From Arthrobacter sp. FW306-2-2C-D06B (lineage in GTDB: Bacteria > Actinomycetota > Actinomycetes > Actinomycetales > Micrococcaceae), in the NCBI RefSeq assembly GCF_021789175.1, contig NZ_CP084560.1:682001-746000 (forward strand): 64,000 nt of DNA, given 5' to 3'. The position numbers and the translations under genes are program-made. Positions 58,885-64,000 of the stretch are shown piece after piece. The number at the start of each line of letters is the position of its first letter. Within the stretch, counting starts at the first letter, position 1. Below the pieces are notes generated by a model. The model ran no database searches. It worked only from the letters and a program-made list of their open reading frames with translations, and had not been told where the DNA came from.

Positions 58885-59955
58885 CTACCCACGACTGGCT
58901 GGGGCTTTCGATGCCCTTTCTCTGGCGGCCCGGGGAATTTTCCCCTTGAGCCAGGCAAAGAAACTTGGTGACACAATCGACGCGACCAGCAGGGCGCCGA
59001 CCACAATGTTGATGACGTCGGAGGTTACGTTGACAAAACGCAGGGCACTTTGAAGCGTGCCGATCAACAGGACTCCGGCGAGCACTCCGTGAAGGGCGCC
59101 CTTCCCACCGAAGATGGAGACGCCGCCTAGAAGGACCGCGGCGATGACGGTCAGTTCCAGTCCTTGCGCGTTGTCACCGCGCGCACTCCCGTAACGGAAC
59201 GTGAAGTAGATGCCTGCAAGGGCCGAGACGAGTCCCGACAGGACAAAGAGGATGAACTTTGTCCGCTGGACTTTTACACCGGAGAAGGCGGCGACTTCCT
59301 GGTTGCGTCCGATGGCGAATATCCCGCGTCCGAAGGGCGTGAAATGAAGCAGGAGGACGAAGGCCAGGGCCAGAATGACGACCAGAACGATGACGTAGGG
59401 GATGCCGCTTTTGCCGAATATGGACGTCGTTAGTGTCGTCCAGTACTCGGGAAAGTTCACCACGGATTTCGTTCCAAGGATGCCGACGGCGATTCCACGA
59501 AATAGCGCTAGCGTCCCGATTGTCACGGCCAGGGAGGGTAGTCCGACGACGGTGACGAGAAGACCGTTGATGGCACCGCAGAGAATACCGAGCACCAGAG
59601 CTGCCAGCGCTGCGAGTTCAACGGGCCAACCGGCGTCGAACAAGGCTCCGAGCGTGACGTTACTCAGTCCGACTATGCTTGCCACCGAAAGATCGATTTC
59701 CGCTGAGATCAGAATCAGGGTCATCGGCAAGGCGATGAGGAGGATCGGGGTGGCATCCAGCAGCAAGTATCCCAAGGTGAGCGGACTGGAGAACTTGCGG
59801 ATCGACGTCGATGCGCCGACAGCCACGATGATCAAGGCGATGACCACCGCGAATTCGCGGGTGAGGAGGAACCGTTTCCACGCCGGGGAACTGTAGTAGG
59901 GATAGGCTCGGCTCCGGGACGGGGCGGGGTGTAAGGATGTGGATGAGTCAGTCAT
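58885..59955 (-). CDS. rhaQ: Rhamnose-type ABC transporter permease (RhaQ-like)
   Basis: 356 residues from ATG 59955 (MTDSSTSLHPAPSRSRAYPY). Hydrophobic segments of the BPD_transp_2 family: ALPMTLILISAEIDLSVASI and LVVGLPSLAVTIGTLALFRG-like stretches. It overlaps the partner permease stop by 8 bases. Two different permease genes are characteristic of rhamnose and AI-2 transporters, unlike the single permease of ribose systems. A longer frame to 60042 would overlap the neighbour by 95 bases and is not chosen. Confidence 0.88.
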   Translation of the reverse strand: MTDSSTSLHPAPSRSRAYPYYSSPAWKRFLLTREFAVVIALIIVAVGASTSIRKFSSPLTLGYLLLDATPILLIALPMTLILISAEIDLSVASIVGLSNVTLGALFDAGWPVELAALAALVLGILCGAINGLLVTVVGLPSLAVTIGTLALFRGIAVGILGTKSVVNFPEYWTTLTTSIFGKSGIPYVIVLVVILALAFVLLLHFTPFGRGIFAIGRNQEVAAFSGVKVQRTKFILFVLSGLVSALAGIYFTFRYGSARGDNAQGLELTVIAAVLLGGVSIFGGKGALHGVLAGVLLIGTLQSALRFVNVTSDVINIVVGALLVASIVSPSFFAWLKGKIPRAARERASKAPASRG

Positions 59956-60982
59956 TTGCGTTGTCCCTGATCTCGATGAGTTTGTGGAATCGGCGAAGGG
60001 CGAGAACCCGATCCAGCGCGATGGCGCCGAGGATGAGGGCACCGACGACCGCCTGCTGCCAAAAATCCTGCACTCCCAGGAGCGGCAGGGCCCGATTGAT
60101 GGTCAGCAGGAGCACGGCACCGATCGCGGCTCCGAGCACGCTTCCGCTTCCGCCGAAAATAGCGATTCCGCCGACGACGGCGGCCGCGACAGAGATAAGT
60201 TCAAAGCCGGTTCCAGCCTGCGAATCGACAGTCCCATAACGGGCGGCGAACAGGACGCCGGCGAGTCCGGTCAGGGCCCCACATGCCACGAACGCGAGTA
60301 TTACCCGCTTAGCGACGCGCAGGCCATATAGCGTTGCTGCTGAGGGATCGGAGCCGATGGCGTAAAGCTCGCGGCCCCCGCGTGTAGTCCTCATGTACCA
60401 TCCGACGGCGACGAGCACGAGCGCGGCGATGATGGCCAGTGTGGGAATGTTCAGGAACGAGCTGACGCCGAAGCCGAGGAAGTCGCGTGGCATGTCCGAC
60501 GCGTTGATCGGCTTGCGGCCGACCCACCACACGTCCACGCCCCGGTAAATGTAAAGCGTACCCAGCGTGACCACGAGGGCGGGAACTTTTGCGCAGGCGA
60601 TCAGTGCTCCGTTAATCAGTCCGAGCAGAGCACCGAGGGCGATTCCGGCAATAATGGCGACCGGAATCGGCAACCCCGGGAAATCAACGAAGAGGCGTCC
60701 GGTCAGGTAGGCGGTGAGCCCGACGACGGATCCGACTGAAAGGTCGATGTTGCGGGTAATGATGACCATCGCCTGTCCGATGGCCAGGAGCACAAAGATT
60801 GCCGGAGTGAGGAGGAGGTCCCGGAAGCCGTCGGTGCTGACGAGAAACGCGGGGCTTCGGACCGTTGTCACCACGAGGACCATGAGGAGGGCGAGAACGA
60901 TGCCCGTTTCGCGGGACTTCACGAGCGTTTCGATAGCCCGCGCTGCGGGGTTCTTGCGTGCGGGGGAGATGAGGGTTGTCAC
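59948..60982 (-). CDS. rhaP: Rhamnose-type ABC transporter permease (RhaP-like)
   Basis: 344 residues from GTG 60982, overlapping the ATPase stop (GTGA). Key segment AIGQAMVIITRNIDLSVGSV then VGLTAYLTGRLF; KVPALVVTLGTLYIYRGVDV and GGSGSVLGAAIGAVLLLTIN also fit. Forms the heterodimeric channel with the RhaQ-like protein. Tight overlaps throughout this operon imply strong translational coupling. Confidence 0.9.
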   Translation of the reverse strand: MTTLISPARKNPAARAIETLVKSRETGIVLALLMVLVVTTVRSPAFLVSTDGFRDLLLTPAIFVLLAIGQAMVIITRNIDLSVGSVVGLTAYLTGRLFVDFPGLPIPVAIIAGIALGALLGLINGALIACAKVPALVVTLGTLYIYRGVDVWWVGRKPINASDMPRDFLGFGVSSFLNIPTLAIIAALVLVAVGWYMRTTRGGRELYAIGSDPSAATLYGLRVAKRVILAFVACGALTGLAGVLFAARYGTVDSQAGTGFELISVAAAVVGGIAIFGGSGSVLGAAIGAVLLLTINRALPLLGVQDFWQQAVVGALILGAIALDRVLALRRFHKLIEIRDNAND

Positions 60983-62541
60983 TGTGTCGGCTCCATCACG
61001 TTCGTGGCGGCCACGACCTGTTGTACGTCGTGCGTTGCTGCGAACATCACCGCTTCCGCCGTCGCCTCTGCGCGGGGGATCTGTGACGTGATTCTTCCTT
61101 CACGCATAACGAGAACACGATCGGCCATGCCGAGTACCTCCGGTAGTTCTGAGGAAATCATGAGGATTGCGAGCCCTTGGCCCGCAAGTTGCGAGAGCAG
61201 GCGGTGGACCTCCGCTTTGGTTCCCACGTCGATGCCGCGGGTCGGCTCGTCGACGATCAGTACCCGTGGCTGAGCCGCGAGCCACTTGGCCAGGACAATC
61301 TTTTGCTGATTGCCGCCCGAGAGCGTTCCTGCTGCCGTTGCCAGGGAATGGGACTTGACCTGCAGGCGCCGGGCCCACCCGTCGGCGGCCAGGTTCTCCG
61401 CCTTGGCGGAGAGGAGACCGAAACGAACGAGTCCTCGGCAGATGGACAGCGTCAGATTTCGTGCCACACCGAAATCCAGGATGAGGCCCTGCTGACGCCG
61501 GTCCTCAGGCACAAGCGCGACGCCGAGCTTCATTGCCGCGGCAGTGTTTTTTCGCGGAACCGTTTCGCCATAGACCGACACATGGCCCGAATCGTAGCTG
61601 TCGACACCGAAGATGGCTCGTGCGACCTCACTACGCCCGGCCCCAACGAGGCCGGCGAGGCCAACAATCTCTCCGGACCGGACGGTGAAGTTGATGTCGT
61701 GGAACGTTCCCGTGGAGTTCAGGTTCCGGACCTCCAGGGCGACCTCGCCGATTGTGGCTTCCTCCTTTGGAAAGAGTGAGTCCACATCCCGGCCGACCAT
61801 CTTGCGCACGAGCGAAGGGACGTCCGTCGCATCGATCGGATCGGTGGAGATATACTCGCCATCACGCATGACGGTCACCGTGTCGCAGAGTGCATACACT
61901 TCCTCGAAGCGGTGCGAGATGAACAGCAAAGCACGCCCCTCGTCGCGGAGTGCCCTGGCGACGGCAAACAGCCGGTCCACCTCGGCGAGGCTAAGGGCCG
62001 CCGTCGGCTCGTCCATGACCAGGACCTTCGCATCCAGCGATATCGCCTTGGCAACTTCGATGATTTGTTGATCTGCGATGGACAGTCCCTGGGCGGCCCT
62101 GTCAGGATCAATATGCACATTTAGGCGGTTGAATATCTCCTGCGCGTGCTTTCTCATCGCGGCCCGGTCGATCCGTCCCCAGGACTTCATGGGCTGGCGG
62201 CCCATGAAGATGTTCTCGGTGACGGAAAGGTCCGGAAAGAGTGTCGGCTCCTGGTAGATGACCGCGATGCCGGCATTCTTGGATTCGGCAGTGGACGGAA
62301 AATCCACTTCGGTACCGTCGAGGGTAAAGGAACCGGTATCCCGGTGGTACAGACCTGCAATGATCTTGACGATTGTTGACTTGCCGGCTCCGTTCTCACC
62401 CATTAAGGCATGAATGGAGCCGGCCTTGAGCGTCAACTGGCCGTTTCGGAGCGCCTGCACCGCCCCGAACGACTTCGAGACTTTGGACAGCTCAAGCACA
62501 ACGTCGCCGGTGGCGCCGATCTTGGCCGAGTGGCTGGACAA
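60979..62541 (-). CDS. rhaT: Rhamnose-type ABC transporter ATPase, two cassettes (RhaT-like)
   Basis: About 520 residues. First cassette: Walker A MGENGAGKSTIVKI, DEPTAALSLAEVD and the signature-like LSIADQQIIEVAKAI. Second: GLVGAGRSEVARAIFG, LSGGNQQKIVLAKWL and DEPTRGIDVGTKAEV. I place the start at TTG 62541 because AAGGGA lies 9 bases upstream; GTG 62559 is an alternative and the ATG at 62736 would overlap the aldolase gene by 125 bases. Powers the two permeases encoded next. Confidence 0.88.
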   Translation of the reverse strand: MSSHSAKIGATGDVVLELSKVSKSFGAVQALRNGQLTLKAGSIHALMGENGAGKSTIVKIIAGLYHRDTGSFTLDGTEVDFPSTAESKNAGIAVIYQEPTLFPDLSVTENIFMGRQPMKSWGRIDRAAMRKHAQEIFNRLNVHIDPDRAAQGLSIADQQIIEVAKAISLDAKVLVMDEPTAALSLAEVDRLFAVARALRDEGRALLFISHRFEEVYALCDTVTVMRDGEYISTDPIDATDVPSLVRKMVGRDVDSLFPKEEATIGEVALEVRNLNSTGTFHDINFTVRSGEIVGLAGLVGAGRSEVARAIFGVDSYDSGHVSVYGETVPRKNTAAAMKLGVALVPEDRRQQGLILDFGVARNLTLSICRGLVRFGLLSAKAENLAADGWARRLQVKSHSLATAAGTLSGGNQQKIVLAKWLAAQPRVLIVDEPTRGIDVGTKAEVHRLLSQLAGQGLAILMISSELPEVLGMADRVLVMREGRITSQIPRAEATAEAVMFAATHDVQQVVAATNVMEPTQ

Positions 62542-62611
62542 TTGGATCAATCCCTTCACGTCGGGGTGGTGGTCATCAATGGGTTCAGAATGAACCGGGG
62601 CGGCACTGGGT

Positions 62612-63385
62612 TCACTGGTGTGGACCGCCGGGACTGAGAAGCTCCTTGCGGCGGAGGTGTTCGTCCGGACGCGAGTCAATGCGCTCGGCGTCTGGTTCGG
62701 ACAGGTGTGTGGTGTTGCCGATGGAAAGGGCGCCACCGATGATACGGGCGCATTTCACAGCCATTTCTGTGATCTGCAGAGCCTCCGTGGCAGACTGCCC
62801 CAAGGCAAACATTCCATGATTGACAAGGTAAAGAGCCTTCGGAGGACCGCCGAACGCGGCGATATGGTGCTGAAGCTCGAGGCGTGCGATGCGGGCCAGT
62901 TGGAGCCCCGGGTCCGTGTAGGGAATGAGCAGCTGGTGCTTGCCCAGGACCACCACCTGATCGGGAAAGAGGGTTCCTGAGACGAGCTCCGTGGCTTGGT
63001 CGGAACACAGCAACGCATTGACGCTGACGGGATGGGTGTGAGCGACAACCGGCGTCCCACCGTATTCTTGGCAGACAGCGTGGAGCAATGCCTCAACGGA
63101 TGGCCTCTTGTCTTCGGAATCGACGAGGCTTTCCATCAGCACGCGGGCAACGGTTTCATCGTCGGCCGTGTCATCGTCCAGGAGGGCCAGAAGCGGGGCC
63201 AGCCGGACCTCAACTAAGTCTTTTCGGGCGGCCGTCGCCATGTTGGACCCTGACGCCTTGACAAACATTGTCTCCGGCGTGGCTCGCCCGGAGACGTTTC
63301 CTTCGGCAAGGATCACTAGGTCCCGCCCGGGTTCCCCGAGGGTTCGGCAGAGCCTGACAATGTCGTCGGCTATTTTATGGCTCAC
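62612..63385 (-). CDS. Class II aldolase/adducin-family protein
   Basis: 257 residues from GTG 63385 (VSHKIADDIVRLCRTLGE), with AAAGGAAC upstream and GTGA overlap with the kinase stop. ILAEGNVSGRATPETMFVKA is the phosphate-binding start, VVAHTHPVSVNALL carries the zinc His pair, and LVNHGMFALG the third His. Family members cleave or decarboxylate sugar phosphates (FucA, RhaD, OtnC). A second aldolase in an operon that also encodes RhaDE is unexpected, so it may act on another sugar phosphate. Confidence 0.85.
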   Translation of the reverse strand: MSHKIADDIVRLCRTLGEPGRDLVILAEGNVSGRATPETMFVKASGSNMATAARKDLVEVRLAPLLALLDDDTADDETVARVLMESLVDSEDKRPSVEALLHAVCQEYGGTPVVAHTHPVSVNALLCSDQATELVSGTLFPDQVVVLGKHQLLIPYTDPGLQLARIARLELQHHIAAFGGPPKALYLVNHGMFALGQSATEALQITEMAVKCARIIGGALSIGNTTHLSEPDAERIDSRPDEHLRRKELLSPGGPHQ

Positions 63386-64000
63386 GACTGTTCCTTTCGC
63401 GCGGCTTGGAGGTGGTGCAGCTTTTGCCCGGCTGTCTGCCAGGCAAGCAATGAGGACTTGTTGGAGGTCGGGTTGTACCGCAGCGGTTCGGTGCTGGCCC
63501 GAACGATCTTGCGGGCGTGGGCCACGTTTTCGACGGCACCCGTCGAGATGGCTTGGACCAGGAGATTGCCCATGGACGTGGCTTCGGCGGGACCGGCCAG
63601 AACGGGGCGCTGGCACGCATCGGCGGTCAGTTGGCACAACAGCGAGTTTCTGGCACCTCCGCCGATCATGTGGATCACCTCGACGGGTTCCCCGCTGATC
63701 TCGCGGGCCGTGGTGATCGCAGCCCGGTATGCCAGCGCCAGACTGTCCACGATGCATCTGGTCATTTCGGCATGACTTTCGGGAACCGTCTGACCGCTTT
63801 GTCGGCAATAGCCCGCAATTCGTGCGGGAAGGTCGCCAGGCTCCAGGAAGGCAGGGTCGCTGACGTCGATGACAAATTGACGGGCCGGCACACCCTGGGC
63901 TGCCTGGAGGAGATCCGGAATTGTGAAGCGGCTTCGATCGTTTCCGTTCCATTGCCGGACACATTCCTCGAGCAGCCATAGACCTGCCAGATTCCTCATG
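63382..64000 (-). CDS. rhaB: FGGY-family carbohydrate kinase (rhamnulokinase-like), C-terminal part
   Basis: About 206 residues visible; the N-terminal half lies beyond the window. LRNLAGLWLLEECVRQWNG-like text begins the visible part, then ESHAEMTRCIVDSLALAYRA and VIHMIGGGARNSLLCQLTAD, which is the C-terminal ATP-binding FGGY region, followed by PVLAGPAEATSMGNLLVQAI. Rhamnulokinases and xylulokinases share this. Operon context favours rhamnulose. A rhamnose isomerase, if present, must be upstream outside the window. Confidence 0.88.
   Translation of the reverse strand, partial: MRNLAGLWLLEECVRQWNGNDRSRFTIPDLLQAAQGVPARQFVIDVSDPAFLEPGDLPARIAGYCRQSGQTVPESHAEMTRCIVDSLALAYRAAITTAREISGEPVEVIHMIGGGARNSLLCQLTADACQRPVLAGPAEATSMGNLLVQAISTGAVENVAHARKIVRASTEPLRYNPTSNKSSLLAWQTAGQKLHHLQAARKEQS

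Overview
The window looks like chromosome from a high-GC actinobacterium of the Micrococcaceae, most likely Arthrobacter or a close relative (Pseudarthrobacter/Paenarthrobacter). The basis is the 16S/23S/5S sequence, a 16S-23S spacer without tRNA genes, the GlgE/TreS/maltokinase/GlgB set, and the gene content in general. No database search was possible, so the genus is an inference.

Left part (1-32.6 kb, mostly core-like). The GlgE pathway (partial glgE, treS, and a maltokinase-branching enzyme fusion) runs into an intact rRNA operon with two promoter candidates and long processing stems around 16S and 23S. Behind 5S lies a scar: a C-rich tract, two oppositely oriented arrays with a 32-bp period, and a truncated, frameshifted IS256-type transposase between them. 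Then come an SRPBCC protein, an unusual GNAT-GlcD (FAD-linked oxidase) fusion and a CynX/NimT-type MFS transporter. A minus-strand operon follows (dipeptide-type ABC transporter plus a cytosine-deaminase-like amidohydrolase), read away from a GntR regulator. TGGTATACCA-type sites before the MFS gene and between the regulator and the operon suggest one regulon. After that stand a DUF4032 protein, the shared sugar-ABC ATPase (ugpC/msmK type) with CRP-like sites, otsBA for trehalose, a membrane-anchored DsbA-like protein and tRNA-Thr.

Right part (32.9-64 kb, accessory catabolism). Directly after tRNA-Thr the content changes to dense catabolic cassettes. (1) A hydantoin-like cassette: PucR regulator and a DUF917 protein on minus, read away from an NCS1 permease, a short hydantoinase/oxoprolinase, a second DUF917 protein and an M19 dipeptidase on plus. 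(2) An NRAMP-related transporter with a tiny one-helix partner. (3) A plus-strand cluster: GlcG-like protein, aldo/keto reductase, ribose-type ABC transporter, GMC oxidoreductase with a gluconate-2-dehydrogenase-subunit-3-like partner, nucleoside hydrolase, small membrane protein and an RpiB-like isomerase. No known pathway fits it exactly, and it is my main candidate for an undescribed system. (4) A minus-strand rhamnose-type operon: sugar kinase (cut by the window end), class II aldolase, ABC transporter with two permeases, bifunctional aldolase/dehydrogenase and a ribokinase. A decayed SDR gene marks the junction between clusters 3 and 4.
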